Part shown: piece by piece, positions 22,488-34,735 of the stretch
Numbering within the stretch: position 1 is the stretch's first letter
Layout of the letters: the number at the start of each line of letters is the position of its first letter
Source of the DNA: Nectonema munidae
Taxonomy: Eukaryota > Nematomorpha > Nectonematoida > Nectonematidae
Length of the DNA: 64,000 bases
Direction: 5' to 3'
NCBI GenBank assembly: GCA_030549495.1
Contig: JAUIRK010000903.1
Coordinates: 310,001-374,000 of the forward strand
Position numbers and translations under genes: made by a program
The notes under the pieces: generated by a model
Seen by the model: only the letters and a program-made list of their open reading frames with translations
Databases searched by the model: none
Told to the model about the DNA's origin: nothing

Positions 22488-22665
22488 AGTTTTATATTTG
22501 TGAGTCAACGTTCCACATGTGGAACACGTTCTTGTAACTTTTTAACATCTCTGCTTCGGATTATTTTATTTCTCATTATTCATACCAAATTTGAATTTCT
22601 TTATCTCTCATTATTCATTTGTGCTTGTAATCTCTCATTTTAGGGCGAATAAAGCAAATAATGTA
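22488..22665 (+). mobile_element. hAT 5' end fragment
   Basis: This 180-bp piece matches 769-955 of hAT copy 1, including the TTCCACATGTGGAA palindrome at 22,512-22,525. The rest of the hAT and the piggyBac segment are missing. It shows that the order beta, hAT, alpha also held in this repeat before deletion. Confidence 0.75.
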
Positions 22666-24410
22666 AATTAAGCATACGCAAATAGATTATTCTGCAATAT
22701 ACGAATTATGAGAACTAAATTTATCTTTGTAGGATATATGAATTTAATTTAAGAATTTTCAAGGAATAATAATTTTTCCAATTGATGATTTCAGTAAATA
22801 TTTATGTTAAGAATATGTATATATCGGTGTATAAGTCGATCTTAATCATTAAAAATCATCCCAAAAGGGTAGGTAATCTTATATAACAGTAACAAAAAGC
22901 GAAAGTTTTGTTCTTCTGGCATATATTTATAAGTAACTAAGCCTGATCTTGGGCTGATACCGAAAACAGTTTAGTGCAGAAGCTACTGATCTAAATACTA
23001 TAGAATCCAACCCTGCTGTATTTTTTAGTCCTAGTGGAACATGGTTCTTGTAAAAAAATCAAAGGTTTTTACCAGTTCAGAATCAGTATCTGATACAAAA
23101 AGTCGACTGTCGACGATTCGTGAACATGCTGAGAAATAAATCTTAACTCGCAATAACTTAAGCAAGTTTAATATTTTAACCTTCGTAAGGACACAGCCAG
23201 TCTTTTTGCTCCAATTGATTTATTCAACTTTATTTTTCTGCATTAATTAAATATTTGACCAATGTTCGAACTTTTATGTAAATTACCTGAAAAACAGAAA
23301 ATTCGTTTATAAATCAAACCCTTCTGTTTTAGCTTACAATGTATTACTGAATTCTTGATGAAAATGCTTGTTATATGGGCTTTTTACTCTATTACTGTGT
23401 CCTTCGTGTAACTACAAATGAATGTGTCCTGCGAGGGAAAGGCGACTTATAACCCAGATGAATCCTAAATATTGACTTAGATTATTGGTGAGGAGTCGAG
23501 TTATCTATAGGTCGACCTATACACCGAATTATACAGTAAATATAAAAATTAATTTAAAAATTTGATGCAAATATTTCTGTAATTCTCAATATTGCCTAAA
23601 TTCATGTAGATATAGCGGAAAAATAATATTTATCTGATGAAAGTCAATACAAGTTACCAATAGTTAACGCCATAAGACTTTTATACATATTGTGAAAATT
23701 AGGTTTATTTTTATAACATATTTGAATTGACATATATTGTATATTTAAATATTTTTACCTGTTTTATTCTTTTTGCGTTCTTATGAAAATAAAAAAATTT
23801 TAAGTGAAAAATATAGATAAAAATATGTTTTGATTTGAAGGTCAGAATTTCATGATAATTTAATTTAATTTAGAATAAAATGTGCATAACTAATTGATTT
23901 TAATGTTATTATTTGTTTGAATCCTAATGTATTCATGAAGTAAAATCGTGTGAAAAATTTTTTATAAAAATTTCAGGAAAAATAAATAACAATAATTGAG
24001 AATAAGAGTAATTATATTTTAACTGCAACCATCAGTGAAATTCATAAAAGGAATGTAAGAAGTTAGATGGTTATACGTTTTCGGCGAAGTGATGACAGAA
24101 CGCATTCGTTTGTTTTAGAATAAATGTTCCCCAACTTCGTATGGAATCATAGGCCAAGTTTTAATATAAAAATCCTTCTTACTATGACAAATTAAAATAT
24201 GTGTAGAATATATTAAAACCATACTGCCGATTCTTGAACCATGAGAAGCAACTAAAATATAAAAATGAATTAGGAAGATAATTATATGGTATTTAATATT
24301 TAAAAAAAATTTTCGTTATAATAATTCTATTATACGCAAGTATATGAAAGTATTTATTTTTTTCGAAATGCATATCACGCTTGATTACTTGGACAAATAA
24401 AAATAAAAAT
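22666..24410 (+). repeat. U unit, alpha type (U6)
   Basis: An alpha unit that includes the upstream segment (ATAGATTATTCTGCAATATA) missing from U4. Very similar to 14,240-15,820. The core motif lies near 23,754. Confidence 0.85.
23180..23437. mobile_element. Alpha-specific MITE-like insert, copy 3
   Basis: Same insert as at 10,826; left flank TTTTAA, right end GTGTCCTGCGAGGG. Confidence 0.6.
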
Positions 24411-26897
24411 CTAACAAGCCTTGGTAAAATGCAAAATGATTAACATGTTAAAAGAACACTCCAACTTATCTACGAGTACTACTCTGGCAAAAACATGGTC
24501 TTTAATGCCCTACCTATCTTAAAAAATGTTCCGGACAATTTTAAAAAGATCTTCTATCAAATGATCTCAATCCCGAATAACCAGAGAAAGTGAACAAGTT
24601 AAGAGCTCAGGTGAAGGCGTTGATTCAAGACAATAAAGACAATTCAACTATATATGAATTAAGAGACAGTTCTTAGACGAGTTTCGAGTAATCAAGAAAA
24701 AAAGATCCCCATCAGATTTTATAAGCGACAGAGGAAGAAATGGAATCTTCCCTTCAAATCAAATGAGCCCTGCTCTAAGCGAACATAAAGTTACGTTCAA
24801 CAATATTTTATACAAATTTAACGTTTATCTTTATTTTTAGGAGATTTTATTACCAAAGTTCTTCTAAAAAATAGGGGGCTGGTTATACTTTTTATGATTT
24901 TTACTTCAATAATTTTGATAAAGTAACCATCAGTGCTTCTAAAACAAGGTGGATTATCGCCTTATTTAAAAGTCATAACGGTATCTCCTTTTGCTCCTTC
25001 CTATATTGAATACGTGTGTCTAGAGATGGAAAATAAAGGTAAAAACTTTATTGCCTGTCGCATCAATAGGAGCCCTTTGACCAATATGGCTCACTCAACA
25101 CATGAAATATTTCCTCTCTTTTCGAGCTTTCTTGACTTTTCAACTAAATCTACTTTAATTTTCATTGGCGATTTAATTATCATTTTATTCCTTGTGACTG
25201 AGAAGACAGCATTAGTAAAAGAACTCTTCTGAAGTGAATTTCCTAGAATACCTAACTTCAAAGAATTTATTTCAATTAATTCTTCAAGATATAAGATTAG
25301 ACAACATTGGAAAAGAAAATACTTTGGAGCTTTTAATTTACATATTTCCTTCAAATATTTCAAATACCAATTCTAAATTATCAGCATTAGGAGGGAACGA
25401 TCATAATTTTTATACCCTCTTTTTCCCACGATTATTTAATTAACGACAAGACCACTATCAAATATCATTCTGGGTAACATATTCATTTCTACAAAATTGA
25501 AATATTTTAGTTCTGGTGTAATTTTTTCTTCTTTATCTGACCAACTACCGATCTTTGCTTCCTTTAAATACGGGTCCTTCTTTTAAAAATAGTTATAAAT
25601 TTATCAAAGAATATATTGATTTTTATAAACTGAACGACTATTTAAAAAATGAAATTTGGGATAATTTTATTAATTTACATTTGTCAGCCGCTGTAGCATC
25701 ATAAATATTTTTACAAATTCTCAATAGAATAAGGTCTAAATGTAGTTCAGTAACATATAAAAGGAACATATATAAAATGAAACAAAATAAGTGTATGAAT
25801 AATGAACTTCTTCGTATGGTAAAATTTAAAGATAATCTTTATAAGAAATTGATTAAAAACAAAAATAATAGTATCTACACTGACTTATGAAATAAGTTCA
25901 ATCGAGTGTATAAACATTTTAAGTATTGTAAATGGATTGCAAAAAGTAATTATTACCATAGTTTTTTTTAAAAATCATCCAATTAATAAAGTTTTGTGGA
26001 AAGAAATCAATATTTTGAAAAAAAAGGTGATATCATGATGGTTATTAAAACGGAAGAAAAATATATTGATGAAATACTTTTACCTAGTGCATTTAGTAAC
26101 TTTTTAGAGAGAAAAAATTAAGAATCTATCCAATGAAAAGGAATATATGGCTAAGATACACGAATCATCGAATTATGCGTTTACCTTTAGAGAAATATCG
26201 TTAAATGTTGTACTTATCAATATTAATTCACTTAATAATAGTGAATGCCAAGATTTCTATGGATATCCTTTAATTAAATTCTTATCTCCTGTTATATCTT
26301 TCCTTTAAGATATATTTTTAATAAATATTTACTAGAAGGGAAGTTTGGTGACTCTTTTAAAATTTAAAAGATCATATCTGTTTTCAAAAAAGGTTCTAAA
26401 TTTGACCTGAATAACTATAGACCTATCTCAATATTTCCATGGTTTTCTAAAGTGCTTGAAAAAATTCTGTATAAAAATCTTTATAATTTTATTTGAAAAT
26501 AATCAACTTTTTTCATCCTCACAGTTTGCTTTTAGGAATCTCATTTCAAATGAAAATCTACATTCAGTTTTTTTAAATGAAGTAATTCGTTCTTGAAGCC
26601 TGAATTCTGACTGTATTTTTGTTTTTTTGGATTTAAGAGTGATTTTGATACTACTGCTCTGCGAAAAATTTGCTTCTTATAAAATTAGTAGTTCTTGAAT
26701 AGATCTGATTTTATCCTTTTTTAAATATAGAAATTCCTGTGTTCAAATCAATAAAAAGAATTCGTATATTGAGGAAAACATTAATCTAGGTGTCCCTCAA
26801 GGAACAGTTCTAAGACTTCTAGTGTTTATAATTTATCTAAAGGATATTTTGAATTGGATTGAAAACAAGAACTTATTGGCCTTCGCATATGCCGGAT
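24411..26897 (+). mobile_element. LINE-C, copy 2 (cut by a MULE)
   Basis: Nearly identical to copy 1. The ORF1-like segment is at 24,590-24,690, the endonuclease at 24,840-25,580 and RT at 25,690-26,895. It keeps the RT piece lost from copy 1: near 26,785-26,890 it reads NLGVPQGTVLRLLVFIIYLK, DILNWIENKNLLAFAYA, with GVPQG and the first half of the YADD box. The MULE starts right after Tyr-Ala. Everything downstream of the MULE, including the rest of LINE-C and LINE-D, is deleted. Confidence 0.85.
24933..25580 (+). pseudogene. LINE-C AP endonuclease domain, copy 2
   Basis: The reading at 24,933-25,232 differs from copy 1 by a single residue in 99 (RSPLTNM for RSSLTNM). It has KQGGLSPYLKVITVS, IEYVCLEMENKGKNF and STLIFIGD. 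SSLSDQLPIFASF near 25,530-25,570 has Gln where copy 1 has the catalytic His. The frame is broken as in copy 1. Confidence 0.75.
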
Positions 26898-27488
26898 GCT
26901 TCCAGACGACTGCTCCCGGGACAACTGCTGATCGAACAACTACCCATCGATAACTGCCCCCAGGACAACTGCCCGCTTTTCTTGAAATTTTCCATCTTGA
27001 CATTTTGTAAGTATTTCCTAAAGCACTACTTGTGTTGTTGAAGATTTACCTCAAACTAACAACGCCTTAGAAGGATGGCATAACCATATGCAAGCAAGAA
27101 TTACGCCATTTCATCCAAATATATGCAACTTTCTTGGAGTGTTGAGAGAATAACACCTTTCGGTGTGATCATTGATCAAAGATTGCTGGGCAGCCAGTGC
27201 CTCCTAGACGGAAACTTTATCAGAATTCTAATATTAGAATAGCAAACATTGTGCAAGACTCTATAAACCGCGATGTGTTGGAATTTTTGAGATATATAGC
27301 CCACAATTTATAATCTTTGCATGTTAAATCCTTTTTTAATATGTTTGCAACTTATACAAATTTAAGTATATCTAATGTTATCTTTTTGAAATCACGTATT
27401 TTTATTAACAATAATAAAACATTGGTTTTAATACCTTTTATTTGTTACCATTTCTTAAAAGGTAGGAGGCAGATGTCCTACGGGGGTA
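26898..27488 (+). mobile_element. MULE element, copy 2, right end truncated
   Basis: The same element in the same LINE-C position as at 18,207. It has the left repeats (GGACAACTGCC, 26,921-26,971), the interior NNALEGWHNHMQARITPFHP and a right end stopping at GGGGGTAATTG. The 62-codon stretches in this area are chance readings over it. Truncation of the right end and loss of the following LINE share one breakpoint. Confidence 0.7.
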
Positions 27489-29182
27489 ATTGTTTTTTAA
27501 CTTAGTAAATAAGTATTAGTTAAATTGTCCTAATTCGAGTTTAGTTCTTAGCTAGTTTTTTTATATAATTAATATTACTTTTAATCCTTAAAAATCATCC
27601 CAAAATTTTAGGTAGTCTTATATAACAGTAACAAAGAGCGAAACATTTGAACTTCTGTCATATATTTATAACTAACTAAGCCTAATCTTACGCTGATACC
27701 AATGATAGCTTGGTGAAGAAACTACTGATATAAATACTATTGAATCCACCTCGGTTGTATTTTTAATTCCTAAAAGGAACTGTAAAAAATCAAAAGTGTT
27801 AAATAACAACAAATAGAGAAACATCAAATATTTAATTTCTTACTAAAATAAATTATAAAGTGTTTACATTTACCAGTTAAAACTCATCAAAATTGCCAGA
27901 ATCATCATCTGATACAAATATCGACGATCGACGTTTCGTCAGAATGCGAAGAAAGAAATCATAACTCGTCAATAACATAGGCGAGTTTCATATTTTAAAA
28001 GGCGATTATTACCCCAGATATTAGCTAAATCTTAAATATCGATTTAGATTATCGTGGGTCGACTTATCTGCGGGTCGAACTATAAACCGAATTATATAGT
28101 AATTATAATTCAATTAGAAATTTGATGGAAATATTTCTGTAATTGTCAATATTGCCTCAAATCATGTAGATATAATAAAAAAATAATATATATCTGATGA
28201 AAGTAAATACTACTTACCAATAGTTAACGCCAAAGACTTCATATTTTATAAAGATTGTGAAAATCGGGGTTATTATAACTTATATATACCTATTAAATAG
28301 ACTATTTAAAGAGTTTTACCTGTTTTATTCTTTTTGCGAGCTGTTAAATATGAAAATAAAAAAATTTTGAGTGTAAAAATATAAAAAAAAGTTATTTTGA
28401 TTTGGGAGGTCAGAATTTCAAGATAATTTAATTTCATTAAGCATAAAATTTGAATAACAAATTTATTTTAATGTTATTATTTGTTTGAATCAAAATGTAT
28501 TCAGGAAAATAAAATTGTGTAAAAAAAATTTATAAAAATTTCAGGAAAAATAAATAACAATAATTGAGAATAAGAGTAATTATATATTAACTGCAACCAT
28601 CTGTGCACTTCATAGAAAGAATGAAAAAAGTTAGATAGTTTCAAGTTTTCGGCGAAGTGATTCTAGATTACATTCTTTTGTTTTACAATAAATGTTTCAC
28701 TAATTATTATTATAGAATCATAGGCGGGCACGTTTAAACATAAAAATTCTTCTTACTGAGACAAATTTAAAATATGTGTTGAATATATTAAAATCATACT
28801 GCCTATTCTTGAACCATGAGAAGCAACTAAAATATAAAAATGAATTAAGAAAACAATTATATTGGGTTTAATATTTTTTTAATTTTTTTATTTTAATATT
28901 TTTGTATTTAGACTAATAAAATCTGTTTTTTAATTTTTATATGTATCTATTATGTGAAGTTTAAAATTTATACACAAGTATATGAAAGAATTTATTTTTT
29001 TCACGTAATGCAAACAGATGCACAATCATTACTCTTGATCACTTGGACAAATAAAAAAAAGTTCCTGGCATTTTCATAACACCTTGATATAAAATGATCT
29101 CAATCCCAAAGAACAAGAGGAAATGAAAAAGTTAAGAGGTCATATGAAAGCGTTGATTCAAGAGAATAACGATAATTAAAGT
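27489..29182 (+). repeat. U unit, beta type (U7)
   Basis: A beta unit starting at TTTTTTAACTTAGTAAATAA and ending at GATTCAAGAGAATAA, where hAT copy 2 begins. The empty insert site reads TTTTAAAAGGCGATTATTAC near 27,995. The core motif lies at about 28,311-28,340. It is more diverged from U3 than U5 is. Confidence 0.8.
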
Positions 29183-29946
29183 TTTTTATTGAAAATCATA
29201 GAAAGGAAAAAAACACCAACTTGGTATTTCAAGCTCATCAACAACAAATATCGAAACCTATTTAGAACCAGTATTAAAAACTTTTTCAAGAAATCAAATC
29301 AAATGGTTTTTGGATTCCAATATTCCTTTATATAAGCTCAATAAAAAGTTGTTTTCAGGATTGAGATACGCAATTCTTTCAATGTAGAAATTTGTTTTTG
29401 AACTTTTAAACTGATGCTGCTAGATAAAACTCAGCTGCTGGTAAGATTTTTAAATCTGTTTATCCAAATATGCTCCGTCCTTTGCACACTTGATACATAA
29501 TTGTGCAATCATTTTACAAAGAAGTAGATGATTTATCAAGTCAATAATAATAAAAACATAAGTCGAAGAGTTGCTTCCAGAAACCTTGGCTATCCCCTAA
29601 CACCAGTTGTAAAAAGATGGATGAGTTGGCTGAATGCTGCTTCCTACTACGCTGACAATTTGCCCAAAGTTATGAAGATCTTTGAATAATTGAAAAGCAA
29701 AGAAGTTGTTTTAGTCCAAAGAGTCAAACAATCTGTGGAAAATCCTCTTCTTTTCAAGCAAATTTATCATCAATTAGCAGTAATTATTGAAAAAATTGAG
29801 TCTACATCTTTAAACATCAATGATTTTTTTTAAATCAATTAAATTTCATAAAGATGATTGCAAAATCAAAAAATAATTGAATAAAGAATTGAAAATAGAC
29901 ACTTCGTGGAACTTTTAGAGATGAAAAATGAAAAAATTCCTCCTAT
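29183..29946 (+). mobile_element. hAT remnant, copy 2, 5' part
   Basis: This piece matches 1,205-2,030 of hAT copy 1: KWFLDSNIPLYKLNKKLFS and VVKRWMSWLNAASYYADN are readable. The 5' third of the element is missing at its left edge. The match stops at TTCCTCCTA and continues at 33,415 beyond the CACTA insert. Confidence 0.75.
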
Positions 29947-29961
29947 AGGAATAGCAATAAA

Positions 29962-30925
29962 CGTATTTCTCAATTTTCATACAGTGTTAATCATAAAAAT
30001 GATAAACCACAGAAAATTGAAAAAAAGTCCCTCATATATCCAAATACTTTTCCTCAAACCGCTATTGAGACCAAGAATTTGATGTTGTATTTACCTTTTC
30101 TTGTCGGTGACTTTGTTCCTAATAGCAATCGGTTTTGGAAATGTTTTTTGACATTACTGAAAATATCAATTTTGGTTATTTTCCCAATTTCATCAAACTG
30201 AGACATGTGATGAACTTCATTTTCTAATTTTTTCTTTCATTCACCACTTTTCGCAACTGTATCCCGATCAAAATATAAGCCCTAAAATGCATTACATGAC
30301 ACACTTCCCTGATCAAATTAATGAGTTTGATCCTGGTCGAAACCATTGGTGCGTTAGACTTGAAGCGAAACACAGTATAATTAAAAATAAAAAGTGGAAA
30401 AATTTTAAACTAATTGAAAAAAGCATAGCTGATTATCACCAAATTTGGATGTGTTTTAAGCAGTCATGTTTTTTTGGAGAGCCATCAAACTCATATTTAT
30501 CTCACGAAAATAATTTATTTAATTATACAATTGTTAATGTTGAGGACATAGACAATAAACTCATAGATTACTATACAAAGTGCTCAAACGAACATCCTGC
30601 CTATTTTTTAAAAACACAGTTACTTATAAAGAATGGGATCCATTATTATTGTTTTGATGTTTTATTTGTTTCTAAATATTTTACAGATCCTAGATTCGCA
30701 GAGATAGAAGATATTTATTGTTTCAATGAAAATATTCTGTTTTCTTGTTTTCTTTCCAAAATTATTTATTATGAAGAACATTTGAACTCATTTTGTGTGG
30801 AGAAAATTTCTTCTAAATTTTTTATTTTTTTTGATGAGTTGAGTTATAAATGGCCTCAGTTATCTACAACTGTAAACAATTTACTTTTTGTAATGCTAAC
30901 TAACATAGATTCTTGCGGGAACTAA
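29962..30925 (+). pseudogene. CACTA/EnSpm-like transposase, C-terminal half
   Basis: The part at 29,962-30,170 reads AIETKNLMLYLPFLVGDFVP then NRFWKCFLTLLKI. After a frame change comes FSFIHHFSQLYPDQNISP, which runs into an open 212-codon stretch (30,287-30,925): MHYMTHFPDQINEFDPGRNH, WCVRLEAKHSII, then GIHYYCFDVLFVSKYFTDP and a clean stop. From memory, the pattern LPLLIGD .. LYP..I.PKMHYM.H.P..I..FGP...W..R.EAKH belongs to a multicopy transposon-encoded family of animals. The usual G-P is D-P-G here. The N-terminal catalytic half is absent. The last 212 codons are free of stops. Confidence 0.6.
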
Positions 30926-31257
30926 TAATCTAACCCAGAGGTCAGGTAACTTACTCTGGCTTTACCCCAAAAAATTTTTTGTAAAGTAAAATTACCCTAT
31001 AATTTTTGATAGTCAAATTCAATCGATTCTTAGAAATTCTATATTATCATAGAGAATGTATATTTACGAAAAAATATTAATTTTGTGTATTAGTTTTTTA
31101 GCAGGAAAGCAGTCCACAAGTCCAAAAAAATCAAAGTTATTAAACAAAATAAATTATTTTTAAAGGGATTTATAATCCAATTAAAAGAATTGAAATCAAT
31201 TTCTGGAAAATAGGCACAGAACCTGTTTCTAATTTTCCCCTACCACTAATCTAACAG

Positions 31258-32901
31258 AACTAAAAAATAAGATTTTTAAGACTGATTTAAGTAAAATGCT
31301 TGAAAAGGCTGCACAAGAAATTAAAGATGAAACAACTTATGAAGGTGTGATGGAAATAATGGAAAGAACACAATTTCCTGGTAGTATTCTAAAGATAGTT
31401 GAAGGTAAACTATATTTCAATAAAAATTATTATCACTATACTTTGATTTTTAGATAATTTTATTGATGTGTTTGCACTAAAACGACTAATCAAGGAGGAT
31501 ATTTACTTGATGCTAGAAAATAAAGTTGGATTAGCAAAGAGACTTACATGTTTTGTAGATTTATTGCAGAAAGGAGCTGTTTTTCATGAGGAAATCAGTG
31601 AAATTAGGCTAAATATACCAGATGAGGCTTCTACTTCAAAGAATTTTGCTTTAAGTGTATATTTTTTTTATTGTAATTTTCTTCATAAACTTAAACAACG
31701 GTTTTTTTGTTCTTTAGAATTTGAATGAAGATTTAGTATTTCCAAAATACTTGGAAAAAGTAAAGGTTCTATTAGAAAAAGGCGAAATTTATAAAGAGTT
31801 CGATAAAATGGTGGAGGAAACTGCCTATCATGTTTTAGGCATTTCAGATTTCACTCAAAAAGAACAATATGAAATGTTGGGGAGAAAAATTTATAATAAA
31901 TATAATTGCATTGGGTTTCCTTTTGGAAAACACCCTTGGGTACAATTGATTAAAATGAAATTATGTTTCAATCTTGATTTATTATTTAGTCACACTTTAC
32001 AAGAAAACTTTCCCAAAAGATCAGAAACATTAGATGGAAATGGACAAAAAAAGTCCCGTTTCATCATCTAAACATTCGAAAAAAATTAGAAGCTTTATTG
32101 ATATCACTCAAAGTAAATATATTTATGTTTTTGGCACAAGAAGAAACCTTTTTACGGAGAAGAAAAACGATCAATAAAATAAAAATGGCTTCATTAAAGG
32201 ATATTATTGAAAAGTTCAATTTTCTTGAAAGAAAGGAGTTTGTATGAACTTCAAAAATTTTTATTTTTGTATATTTTAGCAATATATTTTAGATTCAAAA
32301 AGAATTCTTTTTGATTAAAAAGAATTTAAATAATACTATTCTTGAAGAAAATTGGGTAAATTTTCTGATAAAAACTGAAAAAGCCATAGACGAAAAGGTA
32401 TAAACTTTTAATTGGTTTTTTTTCTATATTTTACCTTTCTAGGAATATTTCCCCGATGACGATTATCAATTATACAAGTTACTTAAGTAACTTTAAAAGT
32501 GCCTTCAATATAAAAGCAAAGAAGACGAACTTTTTTCAGAATATCAAGTAAACTTTTGTTTCGTTATGACTAATTTAAAAACTAACTTTTTAGAACTCAT
32601 TTGAAAATATTCCGTGCGTTCAAGGAAGTTCGCCTAAGCTATTTTTCTTTGTGAGAACAAGCAGATAAAAGAAATTTATTTAGTTGGTGATGGTCTTAAA
32701 ATTATTTGTGGAAAAAGTGTAATGGAGGCTATAAATTATTTATTAATGGCACACTACGTTTTTCATCTAATTTATCCGAAGTCTTATCAAGTTTTGGGAC
32801 TTTTGCAACTTGAAATCCTCAAAGACGACTATCCCTTTTTTAAATGTTCCAAATTTGTAAACTTTTGTAGGAAATTTGAAGAATCGATAAAATTGGATTG
32901 A
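31258..32901 (+). pseudogene. Second CACTA gene, seven predicted exons (SAM-like and conserved C-terminal domains)
   Basis: Exons by GT..AG and frame: 31,258-31,404; 31,454-31,656; 31,718-31,939; 31,990-32,241; 32,293-32,397; 32,443-32,547; 32,594-32,901. The six gaps are 45-61 bp. The joins keep one reading frame through exon 5. The product reads ..SILKIVE-DNFIDVFALKRLIKED.. (SAM-like), GKHPW-SHFTRKLSQKIRNIRWKW, EKAIDEK-EYFPDDDYQ, and KIICGKSVMEAINYLLMAHY near the end. Two in-frame stops in exon 6 and one frame change in exon 7 break it. These domains accompany the 212-codon protein in relatives I recall (SAMD3-like proteins); the role in transposition is not known to me. Confidence 0.6.
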
Positions 32902-33229
32902 ATGTTTTTTTTTATAATTTTTGACTTTCATAAATAAATTTTCAAAAGGAAATTTTATTGTATTTTGCTTCTATGTTTTAAATTTTATGATAAAATTTAA
33001 TATTCATTATTTTGCATATTTATAGGCTGATATTTTTTAATAAAGGTAAAGGTAAAGGTACTTTGGGGTGTTTTCATGGAGAAGGTAACTCAATACAACT
33101 TGTATCAGTTATAGTTTTGTTTTTCAGTTTTGTATTAGTTTAAACATGCAAAAAAAATTTTATTTAAATATTCATACATTGATCTTAAAAAAACGTGCAT
33201 TGTGGATTTGAGTGATCTATGCACATTTG

Positions 33230-33414
33230 AACTAAACACTATGTTTTTCTAAACGCGTTTATCCTATACGCGTTATTTGAACGTTGGTTATCTAAACACA
33301 TTTAAGCTAAACACTATGCTTTTACTAAACGCGTTAGGTTTAAAAGTGTAAATAAAGTGAGGACAAAAATGTGTTTAGAATTATGTTTAGAATCTAAACA
33401 CATTTATTACAGTG
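33230..33414. repeat. CACTA right subterminal repeats
   Basis: This stretch alternates CTAAACACTATG, CTAAACGCGTT, CTAAACACATTTA and inverted forms such as TGTGTTTAGAATT, ending in ATTACAGTG. Such arrays are the usual transposase-binding regions of CACTA elements. A short (AAAGGT)n run lies just upstream at 33,043-33,060. Confidence 0.6.
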
Positions 33415-34215
33415 GTTTATATAAAATTAAAGAATTGTCAAGCGACAGCATGTGCTGTTGAACGATCTTTCTCAATGCTTAAGAAACTTCTTACTGAAGA
33501 TAGAAATTTTTTACCTTCCAATGTTATTAATTATTTAATATTTTATTACAATACTAATTAGCATTTTTTTTGATACAATAAATTTACCTCTCAAATTTTT
33601 TCGAATTTTATTGATATTGTAGTATGCTTCGTTTTTCAAAATAAAGAAAATTAAGACATAATCGTAAATAAAATTTTATAACTTCTTCGATGAAAAAGAA
33701 GAAAACAACGATGCTTTTCACAATCACTCCCTAAAAACATATAAAGTTTTGGTTTTTTTTATTTTTTACAAAGTCAATTTTTTTAGATCAAAAAGCTAAT
33801 TTTTTGAATATTTTTACGTCAATTTTTAACTGCCTATATAATTAGTTAAAATATTTTACCTGGAAAACTATATTTTGAGATTTTTACAAAGATTAATTGT
33901 TCGACTATTTTTACTTTTAGTTGTCCTTTGAATTGCTTTATCTCTCATTTGCTTTGAAATAGTTTAATTCAAATTTATTCTTCATAAATTTTTGAATAGT
34001 TATATCTCTCTTCATTTTTTGTTTACTTCTGTTTAGCACTTATTTTCAATATTTATTATATAAAATCTTCACTATTTTGTTCAAAAGCAAGCAAAAAGGA
34101 CATTTTATTTTTCTAAAAAATGCGTTGGATTTTGCTATTCAAAGTATTAATAACACATCTATAATGAAGCTCTTAAAATCATTTTTCTTATGTTGAAAAT
34201 TCTTTATTATTGAAT
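33415..34215 (+). mobile_element. hAT remnant, copy 2, 3' part
   Basis: The hAT resumes with TTTATATAAAATTAAAGAAT. It reads KNCQATACAVERSFSMLKKL, LTEDRNFLPSNVINYLIFYY, the complete hAT dimerisation motif, which is better kept than in copy 1. The AT-rich tail at 33,825-34,215 matches 2,130-2,545. Confidence 0.75.
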
Positions 34216-34735
34216 GTTGATTTAGACTTTTTAAAATACGCAAAAATTAGACCCTTATATGATCATATAAATAAACATCTAATCCAGTTGATGTTTTTTC
34301 AAAATTTTTATCAATTGACGAGTCCATGGTTCCATATTATCATCGGCATAGTGGTAAGAAAAGCTACAAACATGATTTCTTCGAAAAGAAAAACGATACT
34401 GCAATTCAATCTCTTCCTTATTTGTTCATAAAGAGACTCTAAGGGAGGGCGTCGTCCAAGTCTGCTCATTTTTTTCCTTTTAGAAAAGCAAGAGATCTTT
34501 ATTTAACAAGCGCAACAAAACAAAACAAATGCGTTTTTGTCAGAAAAATACTAAAAAGAAGGCAAGAAATGCGAAAGGCGTCTACATGAAAGATGTATGG
34601 AAACTTTTCATTCTAACTTTTAGTATAAAGAATTTTGTCTCAAAAAATTTTGTATCAAACATTTTGTATCAAATTTCCAATAAAATTTTTCAAAATTTTT
34701 GCATTGGAACGCAAACGTTCATTGAAAAATAAGAT
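34216..34735 (+). mobile_element. piggyBac transposase remnant, copy 2
   Basis: The 73-codon stretch from 34,210 includes YAKIRPLYDHINKHLIQLMF. The next frame has IDESMVPYYHRHSGKKSYKH, with the conserved DESMVPYY of piggyBac transposases. It matches 6,203-6,692. It begins right after the hAT tail, so the N-terminal block present in copy 1 (6,085-6,200) is missing. Frame changes break it. Confidence 0.75.

Larger units (their letters stand above)
29947..33414 (+). mobile_element. CACTA/EnSpm-like transposon inserted in the hAT
   Basis: A 3.5-kb insert splitting the hAT; only about four hAT bases are missing at the junction. The right end, read inward, is CACTGTAATAAATGTGTTTA. The left end (GCAATAAACGTATTT) is a worn match to it, 12 of 15 bases. 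The right 180 bp carries multiple copies and inversions of TAAACACATTTA and TAAACGCGTT, the subterminal repeats expected of CACTA elements. Inside are two transposon coding regions. The transposase N-terminal half is missing, so this is an internally deleted copy. Superfamily rests on CACTG, subterminal repeats and protein family together. Confidence 0.65.
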
